DNA of 64,000 nt from NCBI GenBank assembly GCA_041398845.1, contig JAWKTZ010000006.1, positions 1,240,001 to 1,304,000 of the forward strand, read 5' to 3'. The translations under genes were made by a program, and so were the position numbers. The DNA is from Fuerstiella sp041398845. Its GTDB lineage: Bacteria; Planctomycetota; Planctomycetia; Planctomycetales; Planctomycetaceae. Below are positions 1 through 9,675 of this stretch, piece after piece; positions within the stretch are counted from its first letter, which is position 1; the number at the start of each line of letters is the position of its first letter. The notes beneath the pieces are model-generated. The model searched no databases, was not told the DNA's origin, and worked only from the letters and a program-made list of their open reading frames with translations.

Positions 1-409
1 GCACGGCCAGATGATCGAACAAATGAGCGACCGATCCGGCGGCTCCCAGTTTGGCTCCCGTCTTGGTGAAGCAGTTGCGGACTTCGGTAATCGTGCGATT
101 GTTGTTATCGGTCAGACAGTCCACGATGACCGAACAGCCTCCGGGGCCGAAGCCTTCGTAGCGAGCAGCCACGTAATCTTCACCACCGGTGCCGCTGGCC
201 TTTTCAATCGCTTTTTCAATGACGTGGCTGGGCACCTGTTCGCGTTTGGCCTTTTCAATCAGGTTTCGCAACGCCGGATTCGATTCCGGATCCGGCACTC
301 CGTTTCTCGCGACCACATAAAGCTGCTTTCCATATTTGGCGTACAGCTTGGACTTCTGTCCCGCCGTTTTCATGATGGAATGCTTGCGGTTTTCGAAACT
401 TCTTCCCAT
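1..409 (-). CDS. yebC: YebC/PmpR-family regulator (partial, 3' end outside window)
   Basis: The reverse strand is open from an ATG at 409 to the window edge, giving the first 136 residues. The start reads MGRSFENRKHSIMKTAGQKS, and the family's characteristic stretches follow: KLYAKYGKQL, GVPDPESNPALR and a glycine-rich GFGPGGCSVIVDCLTDNN segment. YebC/TACO1 proteins are cytoplasmic, about 240-250 residues long, and are known as transcription regulators (PmpR) or as translation factors that help ribosomes through difficult stretches. The C-terminal third lies beyond the window. No strong Shine-Dalgarno site precedes the ATG. The next gene diverges from it, so about 225 bases hold both promoters. 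The identification is firm; which of the two roles it plays cannot be told from sequence. Confidence 0.9.
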   Translation of the reverse strand, partial: MGRSFENRKHSIMKTAGQKSKLYAKYGKQLYVVARNGVPDPESNPALRNLIEKAKREQVPSHVIEKAIEKASGTGGEDYVAARYEGFGPGGCSVIVDCLTDNNNRTITEVRNCFTKTGAKLGAAGSVAHLFDHLAV

Positions 410-635
410 GGTGAGATCTCTTATATTGCTTCCAACGTCGATCGGATTTTCGCAGGAACGGACGGCGTTGACCTGATGGGCAGCCGGGCGGTCTGTTTCG
501 CCACGGTGCGGGAACGCGTATAATCCTGCGAAACATCAGGAACACAAGTCCGAACGGCACCTGCTTGCCGGTCAGACGAAGATATTCCCGTCCCTGGTGG
601 CTACGCTTCAATCTGTCAGGAAAAAGGGTCGCTCC

Positions 636-2270
636 GTGAATCGACAATTAACTCTGTCCGGCTGTTTGACTCGCGCACTTCTTGTTTTGAGTGTGATGTT
701 GTCGGCCGTGGCTCAGGCGACCGAACGGCCGAACGTTCTGATGATCATGGTCGACGATCTGGGATTCTCAGACCTCGGCTGCTACGGCAGTGAAATCAAC
801 ACGCCGACACTGGATCAACTGGCCGCCGACGGAATGCGGTTTTCGCAGTTCTATAACACAGCCAAATGCCACTCATCGCGAGTCTGTCTGCTGACCGGAC
901 AGTACTGTCTTGCAGCAGGCGACACCGCTTTGACGCACGCCGTCACCAGCGCGGAAGTGTTGAAGACAGGCGGCTATTTCACGGCCATGACCGGCAAGTG
1001 GCATTTGAACAGGCAACCGACAGACTTCGGCTTCCAACGCTACTTCGGTCACCTGAGCGGTGCGTGCAACTACTTCAGCGGCGACAAAACTTTTCGGCTC
1101 AATGGCGAACCGTGGACCGTTCCCGACAACGGCTTCTACACGACGGTAGCCAACGTTGACTACAGCCTGAAATTTCTTGAGGAAGCTCGGCTGACGAACA
1201 AACCATGGTTTCTGTACGTCGCGTTCAACGCGCCGCATGCTCCACTTCAGGCTCTGCCGCAGGACTATGCGAAGTATCAGGGACGTTACGACGCCGGTTG
1301 GGATGTCATCCGCGAAGCTCGCGTGAAACGTCAGCAGCAACAGAAACTGCTGCCCGACGACTGCGTGGCAAGCGAGCGACCGGATCACATCCCCGCCTGG
1401 GATTCTTTGACTCCAGCGCGGAAGCAGTTTGAAGTGAAGCGGATGAGAACGCTGGCCGCCATGATTGATCGCGTCGATCAGGAAATCGGACGCCTTGTCG
1501 ACAACCTGAAACAAGCCGCTGAACTTGACAACACGCTGATCTGGTTCGTTTCAGACAACGGTGCGTGTCCGTATGACCGCGCCAGCCAGGGAATCCACGA
1601 CGACCCGACGTCAGCCGACGTTTCGTGGAGTGATTCCACGGGCTGGGCATGGGCGCGCAACAGTCCATTTCGCTTTTATAAACAGAATCAGTTTGAAGGG
1701 GGCATCTGTACTCCGGCGATTGTGCATTGGCCGGCAGGATTGAAGATCGCAGCGGGCAGCATTGAAGCACGGCCAGCTCATTTGATTGACGTACTCCCGA
1801 CAATCGCCGATGTGACGGCCTGCGACGTTCCGACAACATTTGACAGTCGAACGCTGCGTCCAATGTCCGGGCAATCGTTGAGACCCATGCTGGAAGGCGA
1901 CGAATTTCATCGTACGGAACCACTGCATTTTCTGTTTGCCAGTGATCGAGGTCTGCGGGATGGCGATTGGAAGCTGGTCAGTTTTCGCGGCGGACCATGG
2001 GAAATCTACAACCTGCGGACGGATCGCACAGAACGTCACAACCTCGCGACGACTCATCCGGATCAACTGCACAGAATGGTTGAACAATGGAACAGCATGG
2101 CGACCGATGTGCTGCATGCGAAAGGCAATCTGGTGGCACCGGTCAGCGATGTCACATCGCATCAACATCCGGAATGGACCAACTTCGCAGTTGATCCGCA
2201 CGACGGCGTCAAAGGGAATTCGAAGTCGGGTGAACAGAGACAAAAGCGTCGCAAACGGAAAGTCCAATGA
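636..2270 (+). CDS. Secreted formylglycine-dependent sulfatase
   Basis: This is an S1-type sulfatase of 544 residues that would remove sulfate esters, probably from polysaccharides, outside the cytoplasm. The first metal-binding motif MIMVDDLGFSDLGCYG lies near residues 36-51. The active-site segment CHSSRVCLLTG starts at Cys78, the residue that would be converted to formylglycine, with Arg82. A GKWH motif is at 119-122, and SDNG lies further on. The third position of the C-x-P/A-x-R signature is Ser, as in some planctomycete sulfatases. A GTG at 636 is preferred over the GTG at 597 because it puts a signal peptide (NRQLTLSG, then a hydrophobic run ending SAVAQA) at the N-terminus and an AGGAAAAAGG stretch upstream. 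The C-terminus is basic (KRRKRK). The natural substrate is unknown. An esterase follows 101 bases downstream. Confidence 0.9.
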   Translation: MNRQLTLSGCLTRALLVLSVMLSAVAQATERPNVLMIMVDDLGFSDLGCYGSEINTPTLDQLAADGMRFSQFYNTAKCHSSRVCLLTGQYCLAAGDTALTHAVTSAEVLKTGGYFTAMTGKWHLNRQPTDFGFQRYFGHLSGACNYFSGDKTFRLNGEPWTVPDNGFYTTVANVDYSLKFLEEARLTNKPWFLYVAFNAPHAPLQALPQDYAKYQGRYDAGWDVIREARVKRQQQQKLLPDDCVASERPDHIPAWDSLTPARKQFEVKRMRTLAAMIDRVDQEIGRLVDNLKQAAELDNTLIWFVSDNGACPYDRASQGIHDDPTSADVSWSDSTGWAWARNSPFRFYKQNQFEGGICTPAIVHWPAGLKIAAGSIEARPAHLIDVLPTIADVTACDVPTTFDSRTLRPMSGQSLRPMLEGDEFHRTEPLHFLFASDRGLRDGDWKLVSFRGGPWEIYNLRTDRTERHNLATTHPDQLHRMVEQWNSMATDVLHAKGNLVAPVSDVTSHQHPEWTNFAVDPHDGVKGNSKSGEQRQKRRKRKVQ

Positions 2271-2371
2271 ACACCGCGAGACTCGCACCTGCTGCGACCG
2301 GATTCGGCCACTGGCCGATTTCAGATTAACGGACGTTAAACATCCTTCTTCGTCAATCAAGGCACCCACAC

Positions 2372-3316
2372 ATGTTATCCCGATCCATGACAGCGATGTT
2401 CGCTGTTCTGCAGAGCATCTCAATGACCGTTCACGGAACGGCAGATGAGAAGAAGCCTGCGAGTCCGTTCGTTCCTGACGATGTTGTCGCCTATCGAACG
2501 GTCGACACGCCGGATGGTGAATCGGACGATCTGGTCCTGAACATTTTTCAGCCACCCGGCCATCAGAAAACAGACAAGCGGTCCTGCATTGTCTTCTTCT
2601 TCGGTGGCGGATGGAACGGCGGCAACCCGTCGCAGTTTTATCCGCACTGCGAATACTTCGCCAGCCGAGGCATGGTAGCGATTTCTGCCGAGTACCGCAC
2701 AAAGAAGTCGCACAACGTTGAACCCAGAACATGCGTTTTCGATGGCAAAGCCGCCATTCGCTGGGTACGGGATCACTCGGCAACAATCGGAGTTCATCCC
2801 GACCGTGTCGCGGCCGGTGGTGGCTCTGCCGGAGGACACGTGGCTGCCGCCGTCGCCGCCTGTGTCCAACTGGAAGAAGCAGGCGTTCCGCCAACCACAA
2901 GCTGCATTCCGAATGCTCTGATGCTCTTCAATCCGGTCTACGACAACGGCCCCGAAGGATACGGTCATGATCGAGTCAAAAGCTACTGGGAAGTTTTTTC
3001 ACCGCGACACAACCTGCACAGCAGGATGCCGCCCACTGTCGCGTTCTTCGGAACCGAAGATAAGTTGATTCCCGTCGCCACAACCGAAGCCTTTCAGTCG
3101 GCCATGGAAGCCGTTGGAGTTCGCTACGACAATCACCTGTATGAAGGTCAGGGTCACGGTTTCTTCAACTTTGGTCGTGGATCCGATGGAACAGAATTCT
3201 TTGCAAAGACGGTCGGCACGGCCGACGAGTTCCTGACAAGCCTTGGACTGCTCGAAGGTCGTCCCGCCATCGACGAATTCATCAAAGCTCAACCCACTGA
3301 GTCCGCTCGTCGCTAA
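2372..3316 (+). CDS. Secreted alpha/beta-hydrolase (BD-FAE/HSL-like esterase)
   Basis: The 314-residue product has an N-terminal hydrophobic export signal and a complete alpha/beta-hydrolase signature. The oxyanion region FFFGGGWNGG is at 76-84, where the usual HGGGW has Phe in place of His. The nucleophile elbow GGGSAGGH has Ser152, the acid is Asp230 in FFGTEDKLIP, and the base is His262 in GQGHGFFN. This arrangement is typical of carboxylesterases/acetylesterases of the hormone-sensitive-lipase type, which deacetylate plant or algal glycans in related organisms. It follows the sulfatase on the same strand and may act on the same substrate. Its stop codon overlaps the stop of the converging downstream gene by three bases. 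Substrate is unknown. Confidence 0.85.
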   Translation: MLSRSMTAMFAVLQSISMTVHGTADEKKPASPFVPDDVVAYRTVDTPDGESDDLVLNIFQPPGHQKTDKRSCIVFFFGGGWNGGNPSQFYPHCEYFASRGMVAISAEYRTKKSHNVEPRTCVFDGKAAIRWVRDHSATIGVHPDRVAAGGGSAGGHVAAAVAACVQLEEAGVPPTTSCIPNALMLFNPVYDNGPEGYGHDRVKSYWEVFSPRHNLHSRMPPTVAFFGTEDKLIPVATTEAFQSAMEAVGVRYDNHLYEGQGHGFFNFGRGSDGTEFFAKTVGTADEFLTSLGLLEGRPAIDEFIKAQPTESARR

Positions 3317-6129
3317 TACACAAACACAAATTCGTTGCTGTTCAGAATGGCAAGGCACACGTCCGCGAGAGCTCGGGTTTTGGCGTCGACCTGGTGAGGC
3401 TGGAGGTCGGGGATGTAATCTTCGTAGACGAACAGTCTTTCCGTGAAGCGGAATGGTTCTCCCGTGTTTTCTTCGCTGGCCTGACGAACGATTTCTGTAG
3501 GATAGGTCCGGGGTTCAAACGTGAGCGCTGCCTGAACGGCTTCCATCTGTGCCCAGTGCTGCAGAGCGATTTTCGTTTCGTCTGCGGTCGGAAGGCGACC
3601 GAACGCTCGTTGGAAAATCAACTGCACGGCGTCGTCCTCCGTGTCGGTCTGTTTCCGGACATGCGCTGCAAACGCCAACGCTCGATCGGCCGATTCTTCA
3701 CTGTTCAACAGTGTCAGAGCCTGTGGGGAAATCGTTGAGGTGTCTCGAACTTCACACGACTTTTCCGATCCCGGTTGGTTGAAGGTTTCCAGCATCGGAT
3801 CACGGTGACCTCTTAGTTTCAGGGCGTACACTGTGCGGCGGTTGCGATCTGCTGGTTTGGGGTTGGGAACATAGGCCGGAGCGAACGTGCCCATGATCAT
3901 GCGTGGCTGCAAAGCGGCTTCCATGTTCATATCCGGACGAATGGGTATGCCGCCGATCGCCGGATTCAATTCACCGGACACCGCCAGCATTGTGTCTCGC
4001 AGTTCTTCGGCAGCCAGCCGACGTGGCTGAAACACCGCGTAAAGCTGATTGGCCGAATCTTTGCCTGCCAGCGATTCCGGGTCTGCATGCCGACTGGAAC
4101 GGCGATAGGTTTCGGACATCATGATCAGCTTGTGGATGTGTTTGACAGACCAGTCGTTGTCCATGAATTCGTTCGCCAGCCAGTCCAGCAACTCAGGATG
4201 AGTCGGCGGTTTGCCGGTGGCTCCGAAGTTGTTCGGATTGGCAGCGATGCCTCGCCCGAAATGGTAGTGCCAGATCCGATTCACCATGACTCGAGCCGCA
4301 AGCGGGTTATCCGGACTGGTGATCCAGTTGGCCAGAGCCGTGCGACGTCCCGACACACCGTTCGGAACGTGAAACGTTTTGCTGTTCGGCACAGCGCTCA
4401 GCGCGGCTGGTACCACTTCGTCGCCGGGTGCAAATGGATCGCCTCCGGTCAGAATGTAGGTCTGTTGAACAACACCTGCCGCGTCGTCTTGGGGTTTCAG
4501 AAAACGACTGGAAGCGTTGTTTTGATATCGAGTTCTGCCGCTGTACACCGTGAACGCGATCGGCAGGTAGCGATCAGCTTCCCAGGGAAATCGCTGTTGC
4601 CATTTGCGGCCGATTCGTTCCTGACCGAAGTCATCCGGAGTTGTCAGCAGATTGTTGGGCGGAAAATGTTCTTTCGGTGCATTGGCCTCCTTCGCTTCCT
4701 TTCGAGTCTTGTAAGGCAGCCCCTGCTTCTGAAACCATTCGCGTTCGTTGGCGGCTTTTTTTCGGGACAGATCGCTCAGCATGTCGGCGTTGGCCTTCTG
4801 CTTTCGATTCAGATAATGACGATCTTCGTCCATCCCGGCCAGATTCTCTGCGGGCAGCCAGGGAGCATCAACTTCGGCAAATTGAGTTGTCGCAAAGACA
4901 GCCTGAAACGCGTAATAATCCTGAGTTGGAACCGGATCGAACTTGTGGTCATGACACCGACAGCACTGCAACGCATGGCCTAAAAACACCTGGCCCACGG
5001 AATCGGTCACATCATCCAGAAACTGTTGCCGAGTCACTTTGGCAACGCTCATTCCCGTTTGTTCCCACGGCCCCATTCGCAGGAAGCCGGTGGCAATCAG
5101 TTTTTCGGAATCGTCCGGATCAATTTCATCGCCTGCGAGTTGTTCCTTGACAAACTGATCGTACGGTTTGTCGTCATTGAATGCTCGGATCACGTAGTCT
5201 CGATACCGCCAGGCATTGGGACGTTCCCAGTCGTTCGCGAAACCGGAACTATCGGCGTAACGAACAACATCCAGCCAGTGTCGGCCCCATTGTTCGCCAT
5301 AATGAGGACTGGCCAGCAGGCGATCCAGCAGTGCATGGAAAGCGATCTGGTCACTGCGTTCATCATCAACAAACGCTGCCACTTCGTCCGGAGCTGGCGG
5401 CAGCCCCAACAGGTCAAAGGTCGCTCGACGAATCAATGTTCGGCGGTCAGCGAGTTCGGCCGGAACCAGTCCCGCGTCTCGCAGGCGATCACCAATCAGA
5501 CAATCGATCACCGCGCTGCCGGACAGGCCGTTCAACGTTGAGCCATCATCCTGCCACAGCGGCTGCCATGCCCACAGCGATTCGGGCTTGTATTTGCGTC
5601 TGGTCCATTCGTCACTCAGGCCTCCACGAGTCGACCAGGTGACACCTTCTGCGTACTGATCATAGATTTCCTGAAGTCGTTTTTCGTCAGGCCAAGGAGC
5701 ACCGCCATTGATCCAGTCGCGGATCCACCAGGTTTCCTGCTGAGTCAGTTTTTCGGATTCCTTGGGAGGCATGGCGAAGTCAGGCTCCGTGCGTTTCACC
5801 ATCGCGTACAACGCACTGTCTTCGGCTTTGCCCGGCACGATTACGGCTTCGCCAAAAGATTCGCCACCCGCCAGCAGAGCGTCGCGAGACGTCAGCACAA
5901 ACCCGCTTTCCACTTTGTCGGCATCCTGACCGTGGCACGCCACGCACTTTTCCTGCAACAGCGGCCGGACCTTCAGAGCGAACAGCTTTTCGGCCGCTGT
6001 CGGCTCGGTGCTCTGCGCCGTTGTAGAAGGCGTAAGAAAAATCAGCACGCCGACCACGGTCAAACCAATTGCGGTATTGGCTTTCAGGCGGTCAAAGATC
6101 TGTCGAAGGAGAACGTATTGCGGGGTCAC
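3313..6129 (-). CDS. PSD1-type protein: cytochrome c (PSCyt1) plus DUF1549/DUF1553
   Basis: This is a long planctomycete-specific secreted protein of 938 residues from a GTG at 6129. An ATG at 6234 would add 35 residues before the signal peptide, and AGGA precedes the GTG. A hydrophobic leader (IGLTVVGVLIFL) is followed by a cytochrome c-like heme motif CVACH at about 62-66. The DUF1549 region (PSCyt2) lies roughly at 200-420 and DUF1553 (PSD1) roughly at 580-900, recognisable by LANWITSPDNPLAARVMVNR and the RRTVYALKLRGHRDPM stretch. The family is abundant in Planctomycetes and is presumed to work at the cell envelope in polymer degradation or electron transfer, but no reaction has been established. 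The gene lies 126 bases after the enolase-superfamily gene on the same strand, so they may be co-transcribed. Confidence 0.9.
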   Translation of the reverse strand: MTPQYVLLRQIFDRLKANTAIGLTVVGVLIFLTPSTTAQSTEPTAAEKLFALKVRPLLQEKCVACHGQDADKVESGFVLTSRDALLAGGESFGEAVIVPGKAEDSALYAMVKRTEPDFAMPPKESEKLTQQETWWIRDWINGGAPWPDEKRLQEIYDQYAEGVTWSTRGGLSDEWTRRKYKPESLWAWQPLWQDDGSTLNGLSGSAVIDCLIGDRLRDAGLVPAELADRRTLIRRATFDLLGLPPAPDEVAAFVDDERSDQIAFHALLDRLLASPHYGEQWGRHWLDVVRYADSSGFANDWERPNAWRYRDYVIRAFNDDKPYDQFVKEQLAGDEIDPDDSEKLIATGFLRMGPWEQTGMSVAKVTRQQFLDDVTDSVGQVFLGHALQCCRCHDHKFDPVPTQDYYAFQAVFATTQFAEVDAPWLPAENLAGMDEDRHYLNRKQKANADMLSDLSRKKAANEREWFQKQGLPYKTRKEAKEANAPKEHFPPNNLLTTPDDFGQERIGRKWQQRFPWEADRYLPIAFTVYSGRTRYQNNASSRFLKPQDDAAGVVQQTYILTGGDPFAPGDEVVPAALSAVPNSKTFHVPNGVSGRRTALANWITSPDNPLAARVMVNRIWHYHFGRGIAANPNNFGATGKPPTHPELLDWLANEFMDNDWSVKHIHKLIMMSETYRRSSRHADPESLAGKDSANQLYAVFQPRRLAAEELRDTMLAVSGELNPAIGGIPIRPDMNMEAALQPRMIMGTFAPAYVPNPKPADRNRRTVYALKLRGHRDPMLETFNQPGSEKSCEVRDTSTISPQALTLLNSEESADRALAFAAHVRKQTDTEDDAVQLIFQRAFGRLPTADETKIALQHWAQMEAVQAALTFEPRTYPTEIVRQASEENTGEPFRFTERLFVYEDYIPDLQPHQVDAKTRALADVCLAILNSNEFVFVY

Positions 6130-6255
6130 GGACGGTTCCTGTCGTTGTTTCTGACCAATGGTGACAAGACAGCGTGTAGTATGATCGTCTGTGATGCAAA
6201 GAACCAGTTCGTTTCGGTCACCGCTTCTTTGCAACTTCAGCCGTCAGCCAACAGC

Positions 6256-7548
6256 TCACAGCCCTGAAATGCGATACCCGGATCTTCCGGAATCGAATAG
6301 TTCCTGCTGCCAGCGAGCTCCCAGGCCGGAGCGTTCGTTCAACCCGATGGCTCCGTCGACGACGGCGACGTTCTGATCAATGAGCTTCGGATACACGCTG
6401 GCAATGTGAGCTCGCACGCATTCCTGATAGGTGACTCCCGGCACGGCGGCGGCGATGTTCAGGCCGGACAGCAGCGTCAGCGGACCGGTGCAGTCATGCA
6501 TCAGCACGGGAATGTTGTACAACTGAGCCAGTTCTGCAATACGGCGCGATTCACTGATGCCACCAACCCACGTGGGATCAATCATGATGTAGTCGGCCGC
6601 GTGACATTCCAGAACCTGGCGATACTGCTCTCGAGTCACCAGCATTTCGCTCACCGCAATCGGCACGTCGGCATGGCGGCGAAATTCGGCCATCGCCGGA
6701 ATGCTGTCCGGCCGCAGAATATCTTCCATCCACAGCGGACGAAATTCTCGCATGGCCTTCGCGATGTCCAGAGCGGCTGGAGCGGCAAAAAAACCATGGC
6801 CGTCCAGCATGACATCCATTCGATGTCCCACCCGCTCCCGAATCGCGGCAATCGGAGCGACCGCCTGCTGCATGTCGGCGGCAGAAATTCGCAGCCCGCC
6901 GGACTGGCGGTACACGTGGTCGAACGCCCACAGCTTCATCGCCGTGAAGCCAGCCTCCAGAAGTTCTTCCGCCAGATCGCCGGGAGTATTGATGCTGGCC
7001 CAGTTGTCTTCCAGAGGACCCGGCTGACCAGCATCACCATGCCCCGGCCAGCCAGCCGCTTTGACCTTCGACTGAGTATTCCGCACGCCGTAAAGCGGAC
7101 CACCGCAACTGTTATAAACCGGCACGGCGTCTCGCACCGGTCCGCCCAGCAGCTTCCAGACAGGCTGACCGCACAACTGCCCCAGAAGATCCCACAACGC
7201 CAGATCCACGGCAGAAAGAGCTCGCAGTTCAGCACCCACACCACCGAACGCGGTCATGCGTTCGTAAAGAAACCGCCAATGACTTTCGATGGCGGTGGCA
7301 TCGGCACCGAGCAATCGCTGAGCCATCCAGTCATGCAGCACCGCCGCCACCGCTTCCGGAATGTAATACGTTTCCCCATGCCCAATGACCGGCTCGCCCC
7401 CCACCGTGCCCGCATCGGTGTGAATGCGCAACAACAGCAATCCCGGCATGATGTCGCCAGGGATCGCCGTTTCGATCGCCGTGATTCGCGGCCCACGCTG
7501 ATATGCGTGTTGCTGAGTCGGCCCGGAGGCTCGTTGAAGATGTTCCAT
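6256..7548 (-). CDS. Enolase-superfamily dehydratase/racemase (MR/MLE type)
   Basis: The 430-residue product from the ATG at 7548 (MEHLQRASGP) has the two-domain layout of mandelate racemase/muconate lactonizing enzymes. An N-terminal capping domain contains ALWDLLGQLCGQPVWKLLGG, and a TIM barrel carries the metal ligands Asp249 (MLDGHGFF), Glu275 (WMEDIL) and Glu301 (AVSEML). His351 in VLMHDCTGP is the likely general base. Such enzymes remove water from acid sugars such as galactonate or mannonate, or isomerise carboxylates; the precise substrate cannot be told. The longer reading frame back to 7638 adds 30 residues without family similarity and is rejected. Other acid-sugar genes in the window (mannonate dehydratase, FGGY kinase) support a sugar-acid role. 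Confidence 0.85.
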   Translation of the reverse strand: MEHLQRASGPTQQHAYQRGPRITAIETAIPGDIMPGLLLLRIHTDAGTVGGEPVIGHGETYYIPEAVAAVLHDWMAQRLLGADATAIESHWRFLYERMTAFGGVGAELRALSAVDLALWDLLGQLCGQPVWKLLGGPVRDAVPVYNSCGGPLYGVRNTQSKVKAAGWPGHGDAGQPGPLEDNWASINTPGDLAEELLEAGFTAMKLWAFDHVYRQSGGLRISAADMQQAVAPIAAIRERVGHRMDVMLDGHGFFAAPAALDIAKAMREFRPLWMEDILRPDSIPAMAEFRRHADVPIAVSEMLVTREQYRQVLECHAADYIMIDPTWVGGISESRRIAELAQLYNIPVLMHDCTGPLTLLSGLNIAAAVPGVTYQECVRAHIASVYPKLIDQNVAVVDGAIGLNERSGLGARWQQELFDSGRSGYRISGL

Positions 7549-7746
7549 AACGAAACATCTTCGCAGTTCTGTGGCCGCCATCAAGTCCCAGGCACTGCCC
7601 GCCAATCGCCATGGACTGCTGGATTGTCCGTGCCACATTCGCTATCGGGGGCTCCGATCTTCCAATCAGGAGTCTCAGCGGTCGAAGGTGCCTGACAATG
7701 CCAAGTCTCGCCGAAACAGGAACAGCAAATTTGTGTGAAGTCGCGT

Positions 7747-8439
7747 TCAGCAATGAAGGGCATTGTGGCACTTTTCTGTGCAATCTTTGCCACGTTGACG
7801 AAACCGACGCAGGCAGCAAGCAGCCGCAACCGAAGCAAACAGCACGAATGAGGAAGGCTCCGGGACGGCTGCAGTTGCTGCGTTGATGGTGACGACTCCG
7901 GGAGTACTGGAGAAGCTGATTGAGTCGAAGTTCTCGTTCAGGAAATCGGTGTTGCCATCAATCAGCGAGACGGTGAACATCGAACCATCAGAGGCTCCGG
8001 CCAGGGATTGAATGTCCAGTCGAGCGAGCAGCAGCGGAGTGCTGCCGACGACGGCAAAATCGGCTGGATCACCAGTACTAATAAAGTCACCTCCGTCATA
8101 CTGATAGGCTCCGTTCGCCAATCCGCTGAAGTTACCAGTGGGAGCAAACGTGGCGAACAGATAGATGGGATCGGGGTCGGTCGCTTCGCTATCGGACTGT
8201 GTCGCTGAGAACTCCAGAAAGCTGGGGTTTGGAGTGATTTCAAACGAGTATTGAGCGAACACGACATTCCAGTCAGGATCGCCAATGTCTTTGGATACAA
8301 ACACATCGAGCGTCCCGGAACTGCCGGCGACCATCGTCTTGCTTTCAATATCGACGATGATCCCGCCGTCTGCGGTTGCGCCAAATGTGGCAGAAGCCAG
8401 TGCTGCATAACAAAGAATCGTGAGTTGCCGGACGGTCAT
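7747..8439 (-). CDS. PEP-CTERM anchored secreted protein, cohesin-like body
   Basis: This 230-residue exported protein has a signal peptide ending near ATADGG and a C-terminal PEP-CTERM sorting signal: VPEPSS at 192-197, a hydrophobic stretch (FVLFASVAAACCL) and a basic end (RRFRQRG). In this system an exosortase/PEP-sorting enzyme is expected to cut or anchor the protein at the envelope. The body has the pattern of a cohesin-like or carbohydrate-binding beta-sandwich: a VDIESKTMVAGSSGTLDVFV strand pair, then FAQYSFEITP and LEFSATQ. An extra 13-residue tail with three cysteines follows the basic end, which is unusual. The protein made from the gene just upstream ends in dockerin-like repeats, which would fit a cohesin partner; that link is inference. 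Confidence 0.75.
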   Translation of the reverse strand: MTVRQLTILCYAALASATFGATADGGIIVDIESKTMVAGSSGTLDVFVSKDIGDPDWNVVFAQYSFEITPNPSFLEFSATQSDSEATDPDPIYLFATFAPTGNFSGLANGAYQYDGGDFISTGDPADFAVVGSTPLLLARLDIQSLAGASDGSMFTVSLIDGNTDFLNENFDSISFSSTPGVVTINAATAAVPEPSSFVLFASVAAACCLRRFRQRGKDCTEKCHNALHC

Positions 8440-8580
8440 TGGAGCCTCAATCAGTAACAGTAATCAGGAATCAATTGCAGGAAACGTTTCGGTCGTTTCT
8501 GGTTGCGGTCGATCTCAGAGTCTTGAGTCGGCCGGTGCGCAGAAATGCTTTGGATCTGGAAATGGGACACCTGCGTCTCT

Positions 8581-9675
8581 TCAGTCACTCAAGTATGCAA
8601 ATAGATCGCGGTTGAGTTTCCGAATTGCCAGCCCAAGGTTGCCCCACAGACTTGTCGTATAGGACTTGTCTAAGGAATTCACTTTGCCGTCGCGATTCAG
8701 ATCTCCGTTCAGCAACGCTCCCGGGTCAGTGGATGACATCAGTTGGTCGATCAGCTTTCCGTCGTTGGCATCGGTGACGCAATCACCGTTGACATCTCCC
8801 AGCAGGCGATGAAACAGGAAGGCGGAATCTGAAGCATCGGTGAATGATCCGTTCCCGTCTGTGTCAACAAAGATGCGATAGAATCCGTTCCCGTCATTCA
8901 ACGAGTCGATTTTGTCCTTAATGACGTCACCGATTCCCACAGATCTGGCGAGTGGAGTGGCGGAGAAATTGAGTGTCAGGAGCATGCCGCCCGGACCAAG
9001 TCCTGAAGCGGCTGTAATGCCGCTGACGGGTACACCGGATGCTTCGTCGATCGTCGAAGCGGTTGCGGTTCCGACGTACTTCAGAACCTTGATGCGGTTT
9101 GTGAGCTGCCCGTTGGCGTCCGCAAACGCACTGAGGTTAGACGCATTCGGAAACGCCACATCAACCGTGGTCACATACGAGCGTTGCGACGCTCCGCTAT
9201 TCACATCAATGCCGACCGGCGTGAGCGGTGGCACGGCAAGAAATGTGATGTTCGTGAGCGAATAGTCCGGCGTGACAGGAGAGTCCTCGATATTGTCAGA
9301 CTTGTCATGGCCTCGGCTATAGAACGCATAGGAATGCGGCTGGCCATCCAGCAGCCAGGGAACCACGATTCCGGCATCGCGGAATACTCCGGCACCATCC
9401 GGCAGGACCGGACCATCGGAGCCAATAAACAGCGGAGTTCCGCCATCAACTGACATGTAGACGTCGAACTGTGTGACGGCACCCTTTGTTGGGTCGGCAG
9501 TTCCGGTATCTGTGCCCTGCGACAAAACTCGATAGAGCTGGGGGTTGATGCCAGTAAACAAAGTTCCTCCCGGACCAGTGTACGACATCCCTGTGACATT
9601 CGTGACCGGCGGATCAATGTCATCGGCCCGGATGCTTGCTTCTGCAATCGCAGACTTGATCTCCAGGTTGCCCGC
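8581..9675 (-). pseudogene. C-terminal part of the giant secreted protein, behind an in-frame TGA
   Basis: These 364 codons continue the reading frame of the gene at 9676-12558 without any shift; only one TGA (9676-9678) separates them. The join reads VRD-stop-AGNLEIKS, and its sense continues straight into a beta-sandwich region and then dockerin-like repeats: GDVNGDCVTDANDGKLIDQL and NGDLNRDGKVNSLDKSYTT, each with the Ca-binding D-x-N-x-D pattern. The first internal ATG is at 9588, well inside the domain and without a convincing ribosome site, so separate translation is unlikely. Either the gene is broken by a nonsense mutation, the stop is a sequencing error, or the stop is read through. 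As assembled, the dockerin end would be lost from the product. Confidence 0.7.

Noticed and set aside
1611..2900. Long antisense frame across the sulfatase and esterase
   Set aside because: It lies opposite two well-supported genes and its translation is rich in Arg, Cys and Ser without any domain.
6406..7695. 429-codon plus-strand frame opposite the enolase-superfamily gene
   Set aside because: The minus-strand frame has complete catalytic motifs; the plus frame has none.
8581..9588. A separate gene starting at the ATG at 9588
   Set aside because: The frame is continuous with the upstream gene apart from one TGA, and the ATG is inside a domain without a ribosome site.
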